A stretch of 64,000 nt of DNA, taken from positions 171,001-235,000 of the forward strand of contig NZ_CP025611.1 of the NCBI RefSeq assembly GCF_002868735.1. Reading direction: 5' to 3'. Source of the stretch: Niveispirillum cyanobacteriorum. Its GTDB lineage: Bacteria > Pseudomonadota > Alphaproteobacteria > Azospirillales > Azospirillaceae. Shown here in pieces: positions 1-10,704 of the stretch (the first letter of the stretch is position 1; the number at the start of each line of letters is the position of its first letter). Under the pieces are notes generated by a model that saw only the letters and a program-made list of their open reading frames with translations, was not told the origin of the DNA and made no database searches. The position numbers and the translations under genes are program-made.

Positions 1-1
1 C

Positions 2-994
2 AAGCTGATCGAAGGCTGCCTGATCGCGGGTTTCGCCATCGGTGCCACCGCCACCTATATCTATATCCGGGGTGAGTTCTATTACGAAGCCGCCAACGTT
101 CAGCGCGCTATCGACGAGGCTTACGCCTCGGGCCTGATCGGCAAGAACGCCTGCGGTTCCGGCTATGATCACGACGTCTATCTGCATCTGGGTGCGGGCG
201 CCTATATCTGCGGCGAAGAGACGGCGCTGATCGAAAGCCTGGAAGGCAAGAAGGGGCAGCCCCGCAACAAGCCCCCGTTCCCCGCCATGGCCGGCCTCTA
301 CAGCCGCCCTACGACGGTGAACAATGTCGAATCCATCGCGGTGGTGCCGACCATTCTGCGTCGCGGCCCCTCCTGGTTCGCCAATCTGGGACGCCCCAAG
401 AACAGCGGCACCAAGCTGTTCTGCGTGTCGGGCCATGTGAATCAGCCCGCGACTGTCGAAGAAGAGATGGGCATTCCGCTCAAGGAACTGATCGAGAAGC
501 ATTGCGGCGGCGTGCGTGGCGGCTGGGACAATTTGCTGGCCATCATCCCCGGTGGTTCCTCGGTTCCGCTGCTGCCCAAGGAAATCTGCGACACCGTCCT
601 GATGGATTTCGACAGCCTGCGTGACGTCCGTTCGGGCCTCGGCACCGCTGCCGTCATCGTCATGGACAAGTCCACCGACATCGTGAAAGCCATTGCGCGG
701 CTGTCCAAGTTCTACATGCATGAAAGCTGCGGCCAGTGCACGCCGTGCCGTGAGGGCACGGGTTGGATGTGGCGCGTCATGGAACGTCTGGTGAAGGGCA
801 ATGCACATGTCGAGGAAATCGACATGCTGCTGGACGTCACCAAGCAGGTCGAAGGCCACACCATCTGCGCCCTTGGTGACGCGGCGGCGTGGCCGATCCA
901 GGGTCTGATGCGCCATTTCCGCCCGGAAGTGGAACGCCGCATCCTGGAATACCGCACGCGCGCCGATCGCGGCGCTCGCGTGGCGGCCGAGTAA
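2..994 (+). CDS. nuoF: NADH-quinone oxidoreductase subunit F (5' truncated by window edge)
   Basis: This is the NADH-binding 51-kDa subunit of respiratory complex I. It binds FMN and one [4Fe-4S] cluster (N3) and accepts electrons from NADH in the peripheral arm on the cytoplasmic side. The reading frame is open from base 2, so the N-terminal part with the start of the FMN/NADH fold lies outside the window. Visible family signatures are [19 protein letters not shown] (bases 194-250) and, near the C-terminus, [15 protein letters not shown], whose cysteines are cluster ligands. A further conserved Cys follows in HTICALGD. The stop at 992-994 is 21 bp before nuoG, as expected for an operon. Confidence 0.97.
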   Translation, partial: KLIEGCLIAGFAIGATATYIYIRGEFYYEAANVQRAIDEAYASGLIGKNACGSGYDHDVYLHLGAGAYICGEETALIESLEGKKGQPRNKPPFPAMAGLYSRPTTVNNVESIAVVPTILRRGPSWFANLGRPKNSGTKLFCVSGHVNQPATVEEEMGIPLKELIEKHCGGVRGGWDNLLAIIPGGSSVPLLPKEICDTVLMDFDSLRDVRSGLGTAAVIVMDKSTDIVKAIARLSKFYMHESCGQCTPCREGTGWMWRVMERLVKGNAHVEEIDMLLDVTKQVEGHTICALGDAAAWPIQGLMRHFRPEVERRILEYRTRADRGARVAAE

Positions 995-1015
995 TCGGGG
1001 TCTTACGAGGATATC

Positions 1016-3082
1016 ATGCCCAAACTGACCATTGACGGCGTCGAGATCGAAGTCGCCCCCGGTACCTCGGTGCTTCAGGCCTGCGAACAGCTCGGCATCG
1101 AAGTGCCGCGCTTCTGCTATCATGAGCGCCTGTCCGTGCCGGCCAATTGCCGCATGTGCCTGGTGGAAGTGGAACGGATGCCCAAGCCGGCCGCCTCCTG
1201 CGCGCTGCCGGTGGGTGAGGGGATGGTGGTGAAGACCAACACCCCCAACGTCCACAAGGCCCGCAAGGGCGTGATGGAATTCCTGCTGATCAACCATCCG
1301 CTGGACTGCCCCATCTGCGACCAGGGTGGCGAATGCGACCTGCAGGATCAGGCCGTGTCCTACGGCTATGATCGCAGCCGCTTTGAAGAGAATAAGCGCA
1401 CCGTCAGCGACAAGTACATGGGTCCGCTGATCAAGACCTTCATGACCCGCTGCATCCAGTGCACGCGCTGCATCCGCTTTGTGGATGAAATCGCAGGTGT
1501 ACCGGCGCTGGGCGGTCTGGCCCGTGGTGAGCATCTGGAAATTACGCCGGCGCTGGAAGCCGGTGTGAATTCCGAAATGTCGGGCAATCTGGTCGATGTC
1601 TGCCCCGTGGGGGCCTTGACCTCCAAGCCTTACTCGTTCAATGCCCGGCCCTGGGAACTGCGCAAGACGGAAAGCATCGACGTCATGGACGCGGTGGGTT
1701 CCAACATCCGCATCGACGCCCGCGGCGGTGAGGTTCTGCGCGTTCTGCCGCGCTTGAACGAGGATGTGAACGAGGAATGGATCAGCGACAAGACGCGCTA
1801 CGCCATTGATGGACTTAAGCGTCAGCGTCTGGACCGTCCCTATGTGCGTGGTGCCGATGGCAAGCTGAAGCCGGCTACCTGGGCCGAGGCGTTTGCCGCC
1901 ATCAAGGCCAAGGTCGCTGGTGTCGCCGGTTCCAAGATCGCTGGTGTGGCCGGCGATCTGGTCGATGTCGAAAGCACGGTCGCGCTGAAGGATCTGTTGA
2001 ACGCGCTGGGTTCCCAGAACCTGGATTGCCGTCAGGACGGGGCGACTTTCGATGCGTCGAACCGCGCCGGCTACATATTCAATAGCGGCATTGCCGGGAT
2101 TGAGAATGCCGATGTCGTCCTGCTGATCGGGACCAATCCGCGCTGGGAAGCGCCGCTGGTGAATTCCCGTATCCGCAAGACCTACCTGACTGGCAAGCTG
2201 AAAAAGGTTGCCGTTGTCGGCCAGAATATCGACCTGACCTACCCGACCGAGTGGCTGGGCAATTCCGGTTCGGTCCTGACCGATCTGGCCAATGGCACGC
2301 ATCCGTTCGCGGAGACGCTGCGCAATGCCAAGAACCCCCTGATCATCCTGGGCGCCGGTGCGCTGCGTCGTGGCGATGGCCCGGCAGTGCAGGCGGCGGC
2401 CCGGAAGCTGGCGGAAACGGTCGGCGCTGTGCGCGAGGACTGGAACGGTTTCAACGTGCTGCACCTGGCCGCTGGCCGCGTCGGCGCGCTGGATGCCGGT
2501 TTCCTGCCCGGTGCCGGCGGCCATGACCTGGGCGGTATCCTGTCGGGTGCGCAGAAGGGCGAGATCGAGGTTGTGTACCTGCTGGGTGCTGACGAGATTG
2601 AGGCCGACCGTTTCGGCAAGGCCTTCGTAATCTATCAGGGTCACCATGGCGACCGTGGCGCCCATCGCGCCGACGTCATCCTGCCGGGTGCCGCCTATAC
2701 GGAAAAGAACGCCACCTACGTCAACACCGAAGGCCGTGTGCAGCAGGCCCGCCTGGCCGCCTTCCCCCTGGGTGAGGCGCGCGAGGACTGGAAGATCCTG
2801 CGCGCCCTGTCGGCGGAGCTGGGTCAGACGCTGCCCTATGACACGCTGGCGCAGCTGCGCCAGCGCATGATCGCCTTGAACCCGGTGTTTGGCGCGCTGG
2901 ACCGTATGGTGCCGGCATCCTGGGGCCCGTTCGGGACCGAGGGTGCGGTGGCCGACGCGCACTTCACCTCGCCGGTGGAGAATTTCTACATGACCGACCC
3001 GATCAGCCGTGCGTCGCAGACCATGGCCGATTGTACGGAAGCCTTTCTGAAGCCGGCCCTGGCGGCCGCCGCGGCGGAGTAA
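1016..3082 (+). CDS. nuoG: NADH-quinone oxidoreductase subunit G
   Basis: This is the large iron-sulfur subunit of complex I (688 aa, the usual length for alphaproteobacteria). It passes electrons from NuoE/F toward NuoB/I. Order of domains: an N-terminal 2Fe-2S ferredoxin fold with C-x10-C-x2-C spacing (CYHERLSVPANCRMC) and a fourth Cys in AASCALP; the NuoG [4Fe-4S] motif HPLDCPICDQGGECDLQDQ; a second cluster site with CIQCTRC and VDVCPVGALT; then a molybdopterin-oxidoreductase-like domain that has no catalytic role in complex I. The ATG start is preceded by GAGG. It follows nuoF by 21 bp and ends next to the nuoH start. Confidence 0.98.
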   Translation: MPKLTIDGVEIEVAPGTSVLQACEQLGIEVPRFCYHERLSVPANCRMCLVEVERMPKPAASCALPVGEGMVVKTNTPNVHKARKGVMEFLLINHPLDCPICDQGGECDLQDQAVSYGYDRSRFEENKRTVSDKYMGPLIKTFMTRCIQCTRCIRFVDEIAGVPALGGLARGEHLEITPALEAGVNSEMSGNLVDVCPVGALTSKPYSFNARPWELRKTESIDVMDAVGSNIRIDARGGEVLRVLPRLNEDVNEEWISDKTRYAIDGLKRQRLDRPYVRGADGKLKPATWAEAFAAIKAKVAGVAGSKIAGVAGDLVDVESTVALKDLLNALGSQNLDCRQDGATFDASNRAGYIFNSGIAGIENADVVLLIGTNPRWEAPLVNSRIRKTYLTGKLKKVAVVGQNIDLTYPTEWLGNSGSVLTDLANGTHPFAETLRNAKNPLIILGAGALRRGDGPAVQAAARKLAETVGAVREDWNGFNVLHLAAGRVGALDAGFLPGAGGHDLGGILSGAQKGEIEVVYLLGADEIEADRFGKAFVIYQGHHGDRGAHRADVILPGAAYTEKNATYVNTEGRVQQARLAAFPLGEAREDWKILRALSAELGQTLPYDTLAQLRQRMIALNPVFGALDRMVPASWGPFGTEGAVADAHFTSPVENFYMTDPISRASQTMADCTEAFLKPALAAAAAE

Positions 3083-3088
3083 GTGACG

Positions 3089-4096
3089 ATGTGGGAATTC
3101 TGGGCTGAACTGCCGCTGGTCGTCCGTATCGTCGCGGGCATCGTCACCATCGTGGTGCCGCTGCTGATCGGCATGGCGATGCTGACCTATTTTGAACGCA
3201 AGGTGATGGCTGCGATGCAGCTGCGCCAGGGGCCGAATGTCGTCGGTCCCTTCGGTCTTTTGCAGCCCTTCGCCGATGGTCTGAAGCTGCTGGCCAAGGA
3301 AACCGTCATTCCGACGGGTGCCAATGCCGGCGTCTTCGTGGCCGCCCCGATGCTGACCTTCCTCCTGGCCCTGGTGGCCTGGGCAGTGATTCCGTTCGGT
3401 GAGGGTCTGGTGCTGGCCGACATTAATGTTGGTGTGCTGTACCTGTTCGCGATCTCCTCGCTGGGCGTGTACGGCATCATCATGGCCGGCTGGGCATCCA
3501 ACTCCAAATACGCTTTCCTGGGCGGTTTGCGCGCGGCGGCGCAGATGGTGTCGTATGAGGTCTCCATCGGCCTCGTCATCATCACCGTCCTGCTTTGCGT
3601 CGGCTCGCTGAACCTGTCGAAGATCGTGGAAGCGCAGAAGACCGTCTGGTTCTTCATCCCGCTGTTCCCGATGTTCATCATCTTCTTCATCTCGGCCCTG
3701 GCCGAGACGAACCGCGCCCCGTTCGACTTGCCTGAAGGTGAGTCGGAGCTGTCGGGCGGCTTCAACGTCGAATATTCGTCGATGACCTTCGCCCTGTTCT
3801 TCCTGGGTGAATACATCAACATGATCCTGATGAGCGGCATGACGACGGTGCTGTTCCTGGGTGGCTGGCTGCCGCCTCTGGATATCGCACCGCTGAACTG
3901 GATTCCGGGTCCGCTCTGGTTCATCGCCAAGATCTGCTTCGTGCTGTTCTGCTTCATCTGGGTCCGGGCGACGCTGCCGCGTTACCGCTATGACCAACTG
4001 ATGCGTCTGGGGTGGAAGGTGTTCCTGCCGTTCTCCCTGATCTGGGTGGTGCTGACATCCGGTGTGCTGGTCTATTTCGACCTGCTGCCCAAGTGA
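3089..4096 (+). CDS. nuoH: NADH-quinone oxidoreductase subunit H
   Basis: Membrane subunit at the junction of the peripheral and membrane arms of complex I, forming part of the quinone chamber (about 335 aa, highly hydrophobic with about 8 or more membrane segments). The diagnostic loop [20 protein letters not shown] is present at about residues 210-230, with [16 protein letters not shown] near the N-terminus. Two starts are possible: GTG at 3083 directly after the nuoG stop, or ATG at 3089. I chose ATG because GGAG at the end of nuoG sits about 9 nt upstream of it, while the GTG would be only about 3 nt away. It is translationally linked to nuoG. Confidence 0.96.
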   Translation: MWEFWAELPLVVRIVAGIVTIVVPLLIGMAMLTYFERKVMAAMQLRQGPNVVGPFGLLQPFADGLKLLAKETVIPTGANAGVFVAAPMLTFLLALVAWAVIPFGEGLVLADINVGVLYLFAISSLGVYGIIMAGWASNSKYAFLGGLRAAAQMVSYEVSIGLVIITVLLCVGSLNLSKIVEAQKTVWFFIPLFPMFIIFFISALAETNRAPFDLPEGESELSGGFNVEYSSMTFALFFLGEYINMILMSGMTTVLFLGGWLPPLDIAPLNWIPGPLWFIAKICFVLFCFIWVRATLPRYRYDQLMRLGWKVFLPFSLIWVVLTSGVLVYFDLLPK

Positions 4097-4183
4097 TTTC
4101 GTGAGGGGGAGGGGGCTTTTCAACCCCCTGCCGGTGATGCTTGTGGGCGGGCCGTCTGGCCGGTCCGATTATGGAGGTGAAAC

Positions 4184-4672
4184 ATGGCCTTGCTCGACCG
4201 TACGGCGCGCGGCCTGTTCTTGTGGGAACTGGTGAAGGGCATGGCGCTGACTTTCAGCTACATGTTCAAGCCCCGTGTGACCCTGAACTATCCGTATGAG
4301 CGTGGCCCCACGAGCCCGCGCTTCCGGGGTGAGCATGCGCTGCGCCGCTATCCCAATGGGGAAGAACGCTGCATCGCCTGCAAGCTGTGCGAGGCCATCT
4401 GCCCGGCACTGGCCATCACCATCGAGGCTGAACCGCGTGAGGATGGCAGCCGCCGCACCACGCGCTACGACATCGACATGACGAAGTGCATCTATTGCGG
4501 CCTGTGCCAGGAGGCTTGCCCGGTCGATGCCATCGTCGAGGGGCCGAACCTGGAATTCGCGACGGAAACGCGCGAGGAGCTGTACTACAACAAGGACAAG
4601 CTGCTCGCGAATGGTGACCGTTGGGAGGCACAGATCGCGGCCAACCTCGCCGCTGACGCGCCTTACCGTTGA
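4184..4672 (+). CDS. nuoI: NADH-quinone oxidoreductase subunit I
   Basis: Peripheral-arm subunit of complex I carrying two [4Fe-4S] clusters (N6a and N6b) that relay electrons to NuoB and the quinone site; 162 aa, the normal length. Two ferredoxin motifs are visible: [15 protein letters not shown] and [20 protein letters not shown]. The N-terminal [20 protein letters not shown] is typical of the family and forms the membrane-associated helix. The ATG at 4184 has GGAGG about 8 nt upstream. An 87-bp spacer separates it from nuoH, the longest gap but one inside this operon. Confidence 0.98.
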   Translation: MALLDRTARGLFLWELVKGMALTFSYMFKPRVTLNYPYERGPTSPRFRGEHALRRYPNGEERCIACKLCEAICPALAITIEAEPREDGSRRTTRYDIDMTKCIYCGLCQEACPVDAIVEGPNLEFATETREELYYNKDKLLANGDRWEAQIAANLAADAPYR

Positions 4673-4771
4673 TTTCATCGATGGCCGGGTCCCCTGCCAT
4701 CCACATTCCTTCGCCCGGAGTATCCTCCGTGACCAAGTACCCGATGACCACAGCGCCGGAGGCGGCGTAAC

Positions 4772-5389
4772 ATGACCCTGACCGCAATCGCATTCTATGC
4801 GTTCGCCATCATCCTGCTGGCCTCTGCCGTGCGGGTGATCACGGCCAAGAACCCGGTACACTCGGTTCTGTTCCTGATCCTCGCCTTCTTCAACGCGGCC
4901 GGCCTGTTCGTCCTGATCGGCGCTGAATTCGTGGCCATGATCCTGGTCATCGTCTATGTCGGCGCGGTGGCGGTGCTGTTCTTGTTCGTGGTGATGATGC
5001 TCGACATCAATTTCCAGGAACTGCGGCAGGGCTTCATGCGCTACATGCCGGTGGGGCTGGTTGTCGGCGCCATTCTGGCGGTGGAACTGGTCTTCCTGGC
5101 GGCGACGCAGCTGGCTGGCGGCCCCGTGGGCGGTCAGGCCAACAATGCGCCGATCCCGCCGGTCGATCAGGTGACCAACACCGAAGCCATCGGCCACATC
5201 CTCTATACCGACTATGTGTATGCCTTCCAGGTCTCGGGCCTGATCCTGCTGGTCGCCATGATCGGCGCCATCGTGCTGACCCTGCGGTCGCGCCCCGGTG
5301 TCCGTCGCCAGCAGATCGGCCAGCAGCTTGATCGCAAGCGCGCCGAGGTGGTGCAGGTACGCAAGGTCCCGACGCGGGGGGGCGTCTGA
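4772..5389 (+). CDS. nuoJ: NADH-quinone oxidoreductase subunit J
   Basis: Membrane-arm subunit of complex I, 205 aa with about five transmembrane helices. The third-helix signature [20 protein letters not shown], which contains the flexible pi-bulge region, is intact. The hydrophilic C-terminal tail (about residues 175-205, rich in Arg and Gln) is somewhat longer than in enterobacteria, as is common in alphaproteobacteria. A 99-bp gap separates it from nuoI. nuoK starts 2 bp after the stop, so the two are likely co-translated. Confidence 0.97.
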   Translation: MTLTAIAFYAFAIILLASAVRVITAKNPVHSVLFLILAFFNAAGLFVLIGAEFVAMILVIVYVGAVAVLFLFVVMMLDINFQELRQGFMRYMPVGLVVGAILAVELVFLAATQLAGGPVGGQANNAPIPPVDQVTNTEAIGHILYTDYVYAFQVSGLILLVAMIGAIVLTLRSRPGVRRQQIGQQLDRKRAEVVQVRKVPTRGGV

Positions 5390-5391
5390 TC

Positions 5392-5709
5392 ATGGAATTC
5401 GGCTCTATCGGCCTGGCGCATTACCTGACGCTGTCGGCCATCCTCTTCACCATCGGCGTGTTCGGGATTTTCCTGAACCGGAAGAATGTCATCGTGATCC
5501 TGATGTCGGTCGAGATGATCCTTCTCGCGGTCAACATCAATCTGGTGGCCTTCTCCGTCTATCTGAACGATCTGGTGGGCCAGATTTTCACCATGTTCAT
5601 CCTGACGGTGGCCGCCGCAGAGGCCGCCATCGGTCTCGCGATCCTGGTGGTCTATTTCCGTAACCGCGGGACCATCGCGGTTGAAGACATCAACATGATG
5701 AAGGGTTGA
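5392..5709 (+). CDS. nuoK: NADH-quinone oxidoreductase subunit K
   Basis: Small membrane subunit of complex I (105 aa, three transmembrane helices), homologous to mitochondrial ND4L and to MrpC of cation/proton antiporters. Conserved membrane glutamates are visible in [18 protein letters not shown] and in [19 protein letters not shown]; these residues form part of the proton path. The gene starts 2 bp after the nuoJ stop and ends 10 bp before nuoL. Confidence 0.98.
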   Translation: MEFGSIGLAHYLTLSAILFTIGVFGIFLNRKNVIVILMSVEMILLAVNINLVAFSVYLNDLVGQIFTMFILTVAAAEAAIGLAILVVYFRNRGTIAVEDINMMKG

Positions 5710-5719
5710 GGCGGGCATC

Positions 5720-7657
5720 ATGGAAATCGCTGCCATCTTCCTGCCCCTGCTGGGCGCCTTCATCGCCGGGTTCTTCGGGCGCATCATCGGCGACCGTGGG
5801 GCCCAGATCGTCACCTGCGCCGGTGTGCTGACCGCTGCCGTACTGTCCGTGATCCTGTTCACGAAGGTCGGTTTCGGCGGGGCCGAGGCTGCGCGCACCA
5901 TCGAGCTGTTCACCTGGATCGACAGCGGCACCTTCGAGGTGTCCTGGTCGCTGCGCATCGACACGCTGACCGCCGTGATGCTGGTCGTCGTGAATGGCGT
6001 GTCCTCCATGGTGCATGTCTATTCGGTCGGCTATATGAGCCACGACCCGCACCGGGCGCGCTTCATGGCCTATCTGTCGCTGTTCACCTTCATGATGCTC
6101 ATGCTGGTGACCGCCGATAATCTGCTGCAAATGTTCTTCGGCTGGGAAGGCGTGGGCGTTGCCTCCTACCTGCTGATCAATTTCTGGTACGAGAAGAAGA
6201 GCGCCAATGACGCCTCCATGAAGGCGTTCCTGGTTAACCGTGTCGGTGACTTCGGCTTCGCGCTGGGCATCATGGCCATCTACATCATCTTCGGCACTGT
6301 CGAATTTGATGGCATCTTCGCCCAGGCCGCAAGCAAGGCCGACGCCAGCTTCCACTTCCTGTCCTGGGAAGTGCATGCGCTGACCTGCGCCTGCCTGCTG
6401 CTGTTCGTGGGTGCCATGGGTAAGTCGGCACAGTTGGGTCTGCACACCTGGCTGCCGGACGCCATGGAAGGCCCGACGCCTGTTTCGGCCCTGATCCACG
6501 CGGCCACCATGGTGACCGCCGGCGTGTTCATGCTAGCGCGGATGAGTCCGGTGTTCGAATATGCTCCGGTCGCGCTTGAGGTTGTCACCTATCTGGGGGC
6601 TGCCACCGCCTTCGTGGCCGCTACCATCGGCCTGACCCAGTTCGACATCAAGCGCGTCATCGCCTATTCGACGATGAGCCAGCTTGGCTACATGTTCTTC
6701 GCCATCGGTGTCGGTGCCTATCCGGCCGCCATCTTCCACCTTATGACGCACGCCTTCTTCAAGGCCCTGCTGTTCCTGGGTGCGGGTTCGGTCATCCACG
6801 CCATGTCGGATGAACAGGACATGCGCAACATGGGCGGCATCTGGAAGCTGATCCCCGGCACCTACACGATGATGTGGATCGGCAATCTGGCGTTGGCCGG
6901 TATCCCGTTCTTCGCGGGCTTCTATTCCAAGGACATGATCCTGGAAGTGGCCTATGCCAAGCATTCGGCCGCTGGTTCCTTCGCCTTCTGGATGGGTATC
7001 GCCGCCGCCTTCATGACGGCCTTCTATTCCTGGCGTCTGCTGATCATGACCTTCCATGGCAAGCCGCGCGCCTCGGAAAAGGTGATGGCCCATGTGCATG
7101 AAAGCCCGGCCGTCATGCTGGTGCCGCTGATCGTTCTGTCGATCGGCGCGCTGTTCGCCGGCTTCGTCGCCTACCCCTGGTTCGTCGGTCATGACATGGC
7201 CGCGTTCTGGTCGGGCAGCATCGTGATGCTGGCTGGTGAGCATGGCACCATTATCGAGGCCGCCCACCACGTGCCGGGCTGGGTGCCTTATGCCCCACTG
7301 GCCGCCGGCGTCTCCGGCATCGTGCTGGCCTATGTCTTCTACATGTTCAGCCCCGGCTTGCCCGGCGCCTTCGTCAACACCTTCAAGGCTGTGCATGCCT
7401 TCGTGTTCCGTAAGTACATGTTCGATGAACTGTATGACGCGCTGTTCGTGCGTCCGGCCATGAAGCTGGGCTTTGGCCTGTGGAAGGGTGTCGATATCGG
7501 CGTGATCGACGGGCTGGGTCCCGATGGGGCCGCCGCTGTCACCCGCCGCCTGTCGCTGGCTTCCAGCCGGGTTCAGTCGGGTTACGTGTACCATTATGCA
7601 TTCGTTATGGTGATCGGCGTGGTCGCGTTGGCCGGCTGGTTCCTCCTGGCGCGTTGA
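5720..7657 (+). CDS. nuoL: NADH-quinone oxidoreductase subunit L
   Basis: Distal antiporter-like proton-pumping subunit of complex I (645 aa). It has about 14-16 transmembrane helices and a long C-terminal amphipathic lateral helix. Family signatures are visible: FFGWEGVGVASYLLINFWY with its essential Glu, KSAQLGLHTWLPDAMEGPTP with its conserved Lys, SALIHAATMVTAGVFMLAR, and AYSTMSQLGYM. The region after about residue 480 includes the lateral helix. It sits between nuoK and nuoM with short spacers of 10 and 18 bp. No truncation or frameshift is visible. Confidence 0.98.
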   Translation: MEIAAIFLPLLGAFIAGFFGRIIGDRGAQIVTCAGVLTAAVLSVILFTKVGFGGAEAARTIELFTWIDSGTFEVSWSLRIDTLTAVMLVVVNGVSSMVHVYSVGYMSHDPHRARFMAYLSLFTFMMLMLVTADNLLQMFFGWEGVGVASYLLINFWYEKKSANDASMKAFLVNRVGDFGFALGIMAIYIIFGTVEFDGIFAQAASKADASFHFLSWEVHALTCACLLLFVGAMGKSAQLGLHTWLPDAMEGPTPVSALIHAATMVTAGVFMLARMSPVFEYAPVALEVVTYLGAATAFVAATIGLTQFDIKRVIAYSTMSQLGYMFFAIGVGAYPAAIFHLMTHAFFKALLFLGAGSVIHAMSDEQDMRNMGGIWKLIPGTYTMMWIGNLALAGIPFFAGFYSKDMILEVAYAKHSAAGSFAFWMGIAAAFMTAFYSWRLLIMTFHGKPRASEKVMAHVHESPAVMLVPLIVLSIGALFAGFVAYPWFVGHDMAAFWSGSIVMLAGEHGTIIEAAHHVPGWVPYAPLAAGVSGIVLAYVFYMFSPGLPGAFVNTFKAVHAFVFRKYMFDELYDALFVRPAMKLGFGLWKGVDIGVIDGLGPDGAAAVTRRLSLASSRVQSGYVYHYAFVMVIGVVALAGWFLLAR

Positions 7658-7675
7658 GGTAGGGAGTCTTTCGAA

Positions 7676-9244
7676 ATGGCCGATGTGCCGATCCTTTCGC
7701 TGACGACGTTCCTGCCCCTCGTCGGTGCCCTGTTCATCCTGCTCATCCGTGGTGAGCAGGAGGCGGTGGCCCGTAACGCCAAGAGCGTGGCGCTGTGGAC
7801 GTCCCTGATCACTTTCATCGTTTCGCTGTTCATCCTGACCGGCTTCGACCCCTCCAACCCCGGCTTCCAGCTGGTGGAGGAGGTGGCTTGGCTGCCGGCC
7901 TTTAACATCGCCTATATCAAGGGCGTGGACGGCATCTCCATCTGGTTCGTGCTGGCCTCCACCCTGCTGACCCCGATCTGTGTCCTGGCTTCCTGGGATG
8001 CGGTGGAAAAGCGCGTGAAGGAATTCATGATCGCGCTACTGGTGCTGGAAACTATGCTGATCGGCATGTTTACGGCGCTGGACTTCGTGCTGTTCTACCT
8101 CTTCTTCGAAGGGGTGCTGCTGCCGATGTTCCTGTTGATCGGCGTTTGGGGCGGTCCCAACCGCGTCTATGCGGCCTATAAGTTCTTCATCTACACCTTC
8201 ATCGGTTCGGTGCTGATGCTGCTGGCCATCCTGGCCATGTATCTGACAGCCGGGACCATGGATATGCGGGTGATGGTGGACTATCCGTTCCCGTCCAACA
8301 TGCAGATCTGGCTGTGGCTGGCGTTCTTCATCGCCTTTGCGGTGAAGACGCCGATCTGGCCGGCCCATACCTGGCTGCCGTTCGCCCACGTGGAGGCGCC
8401 GACGGCGGGTTCCGTGATGCTGGCCGGCGTGATGCTGAAGATGGGTGGTTACGGCCTGATCCGCGCGAATGTGCAGATGCTGCCGGAAGCCAGCTTCTTC
8501 TTCCAGGATGTGGTCTTCTTCATGTCCATCGCGGCCATCATCTACACCTCGCTGGTGGCGCTGGCGCAGACCGACATGAAGAAGATGATCGCCTACAGCT
8601 CCGTGGCCCATATGGGTTACGTGTCGATGGGCATCTTCGCCATGAACCAGCAGGGTCTGGATGGCGCCATGTTCCAGATGCTGAGCCATACGTTCGTGTC
8701 GGCCGCACTCTTTCTGTGCATCGGCGTTGCCTATAACCGCCTGCATACCCGTGAAATGGCCGCCTATGGCGGTATGGCCAAGAACATGCCGCGCTATGCA
8801 GTGGTGTTCGCCATCTTCATGTTCGCCTCGGTCGGTCTGCCCGGCACCTCGGGCTTCGTGGGTGAGTTCCTGACGATGCTGGGCGTTTTCCAGGTTAGCA
8901 CCTGGTACGGCATGCTGTCGGCCACGGGTCTGGTTCTGGGTGCCGCCTATATGCTGCTGCTGTTCCGCAAGCTGTTCTTCGGCAAGCTGGAGAAGCCGGA
9001 AGTGAAGGCCATGTCGGACCTGTCCATGCGGGAAGTCGCATTCTTCGCTCCGCTGGTGGCCATCGTCATCATCATGGGCGTCTATCCGGCCAGCTTCCAG
9101 AATGTCTACAACCCGACGGTCGAGAAGATCCTGGCCGATCATCAGGCCTCGCTGAAGGCGGCGGGCCTGATTGAGGCTGAGACGCCCAAGACCGCGGAAC
9201 TGCGTACCGAAACCCCGGCGACCCAACCGGCGAGCGAGAACTGA
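7676..9244 (+). CDS. nuoM: NADH-quinone oxidoreductase subunit M
   Basis: Antiporter-like proton-pumping membrane subunit of complex I, 522 aa with about 14 transmembrane helices. Signatures include FYLFFEGVLLPMFLLIGVWG with its conserved Glu, FAVKTPIWPAHTWLPFAHVE with its Lys and His, and AYSSVAHMGYVSMG. The C-terminal 35 residues are hydrophilic and Thr/Glu-rich, which is a variable extension. It follows nuoL by 18 bp and ends 3 bp before nuoN. Confidence 0.98.
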   Translation: MADVPILSLTTFLPLVGALFILLIRGEQEAVARNAKSVALWTSLITFIVSLFILTGFDPSNPGFQLVEEVAWLPAFNIAYIKGVDGISIWFVLASTLLTPICVLASWDAVEKRVKEFMIALLVLETMLIGMFTALDFVLFYLFFEGVLLPMFLLIGVWGGPNRVYAAYKFFIYTFIGSVLMLLAILAMYLTAGTMDMRVMVDYPFPSNMQIWLWLAFFIAFAVKTPIWPAHTWLPFAHVEAPTAGSVMLAGVMLKMGGYGLIRANVQMLPEASFFFQDVVFFMSIAAIIYTSLVALAQTDMKKMIAYSSVAHMGYVSMGIFAMNQQGLDGAMFQMLSHTFVSAALFLCIGVAYNRLHTREMAAYGGMAKNMPRYAVVFAIFMFASVGLPGTSGFVGEFLTMLGVFQVSTWYGMLSATGLVLGAAYMLLLFRKLFFGKLEKPEVKAMSDLSMREVAFFAPLVAIVIIMGVYPASFQNVYNPTVEKILADHQASLKAAGLIEAETPKTAELRTETPATQPASEN

Positions 9245-9247
9245 GCC

Positions 9248-10690
9248 ATGGCAACTTTCCCTGATCTGGCCCCGGCCCTGCCCGAGATCTTCCTGGCCTG
9301 CGCGAGCATGGCCCTGTTGATGATCGGCGTGTTCCGGGGTGAAGGCAGCCTGCGTCTCGTCTCGTGGCTGACTGTCGCCTCCTTCATCGCCACCGGCTTC
9401 CTGCTCTTGCAGGGGCCGGAGGGGCGTGCCGTCACCTTCAACGGCCTGTTCGTTTCCGACAGCTTCGGTACCTTCGCTAAGCTGCTGATCCTGATCGCGT
9501 CCTCCCTGGCCGTTATCCTGTCGGTCAATTACCTGGAGAAGGAGCGGGTGGCCCGGTTTGAATATCCGGTGCTAATCGCGCTTGCCACGCTCGGCATGCT
9601 GGCCATGGTGTCGGCCAACGACCTGATCTCGCTCTATGTCGGGCTGGAGCTCCAGTCGTTGGCACTCTACGTCATCGCGTCCTTCAAGCGTGATGTGGCC
9701 AAGTCGACGGAAGCCGGCCTGAAGTACTTTGTGCTTGGGGCGCTGTCCTCGGGCTTGCTGCTCTATGGCGCGTCCCTGGTTTATGGCTTTGCCGGCACCA
9801 CCAGCTTTGACAAGCTGGCTGCCGTGTTGGAAGGCGGGGCGTCGGTTGGTGTGGTCATCGGCATGGTTTTTGTGGCCGCCGGCCTGGCCTTCAAGATTTC
9901 GGCTGTGCCGTTCCATATGTGGACGCCGGACGTCTATGAGGGTGCGCCCACCTCCGTCACGGCCTTCTTCGCCGTGGCGCCCAAGGTGGCGGCCATCACC
10001 CTGTTCATCCGCGTTCTGGTCGGCCCGTTCGGCGATCTGGCGATGCAGTGGCAGCAGGTGATCCAGTTCTGCGCCGGTGCATCCATGATCATCGGCGCTC
10101 TGGGTGCCATCCAGCAGAAGAACATCAAGCGCCTGATGGCCTACAGCTCCATCGGCCATATCGGCTACGCGTTGGTCGGTCTGTCCGCCGGTTCGGAAGA
10201 AGGTGTGCGCGGCGTACTGATTTACATGGCAATCTATCTGGCCATGAATGTCGGTGTCTTCGCTGTCATCCTGTCGATGCGTCAGTCGGGCCGCGCCGTG
10301 GAAGAGGTTGCCGATCTGGCGGGCCTGTCCAAGACTCACCCGATGCTGGCCTTTGCCATGGCCGTATTCATGTGGTCGCTGGCCGGCGTGCCGCCGGCGG
10401 CGGGCTTCTGGGGCAAGTGGGCGGTGTTCCTGCCGGCCATCCAGGCGGGCCTGTATCCGCTAGCCATTGTCGGCGTCATCGCGTCCGGTATCAGCTGCTT
10501 CTATTATCTGCGCGTTATCAAGGCCATGTACTTCGATGACGTGACGGAGCCACTGGACCGCCCGACCCCGACCGCGGGTTTCGTGGTCGCCGGTGCTGCC
10601 TTGTTCGTGTTCCCGGTCTATATCTTCTTCCTGTCGCCGATCACCTCTGGTGCGGCGGCGGCTGCTGCCGCCCTGTTTGGGGCTCGGTAA
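9248..10690 (+). CDS. nuoN: NADH-quinone oxidoreductase subunit N
   Basis: Antiporter-like membrane subunit of complex I next to NuoK, 480 aa, the last gene of the nuo cluster. Visible signatures are [20 protein letters not shown] with its conserved Glu, [20 protein letters not shown] with its Lys, and [14 protein letters not shown]. It starts with ATG 3 bp after nuoM. birA begins 14 bp downstream with no recognisable terminator between them, so the transcript probably continues into birA, coaX and rnj. Confidence 0.98.
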   Translation: MATFPDLAPALPEIFLACASMALLMIGVFRGEGSLRLVSWLTVASFIATGFLLLQGPEGRAVTFNGLFVSDSFGTFAKLLILIASSLAVILSVNYLEKERVARFEYPVLIALATLGMLAMVSANDLISLYVGLELQSLALYVIASFKRDVAKSTEAGLKYFVLGALSSGLLLYGASLVYGFAGTTSFDKLAAVLEGGASVGVVIGMVFVAAGLAFKISAVPFHMWTPDVYEGAPTSVTAFFAVAPKVAAITLFIRVLVGPFGDLAMQWQQVIQFCAGASMIIGALGAIQQKNIKRLMAYSSIGHIGYALVGLSAGSEEGVRGVLIYMAIYLAMNVGVFAVILSMRQSGRAVEEVADLAGLSKTHPMLAFAMAVFMWSLAGVPPAAGFWGKWAVFLPAIQAGLYPLAIVGVIASGISCFYYLRVIKAMYFDDVTEPLDRPTPTAGFVVAGAALFVFPVYIFFLSPITSGAAAAAAALFGAR

Positions 10691-10704
10691 CCGGCGTTCC
10701 GGCG

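Noticed and set aside
4169..5197. Long minus-strand reading frame opposite nuoI and nuoJ
   Set aside because: It is the complement of two well-supported complex I genes, has His/Asp-rich low-complexity translation and no ribosome-binding site or family resemblance. Several similar long frames opposite nuoL, nuoM, rnj and ade were dismissed for the same reason.
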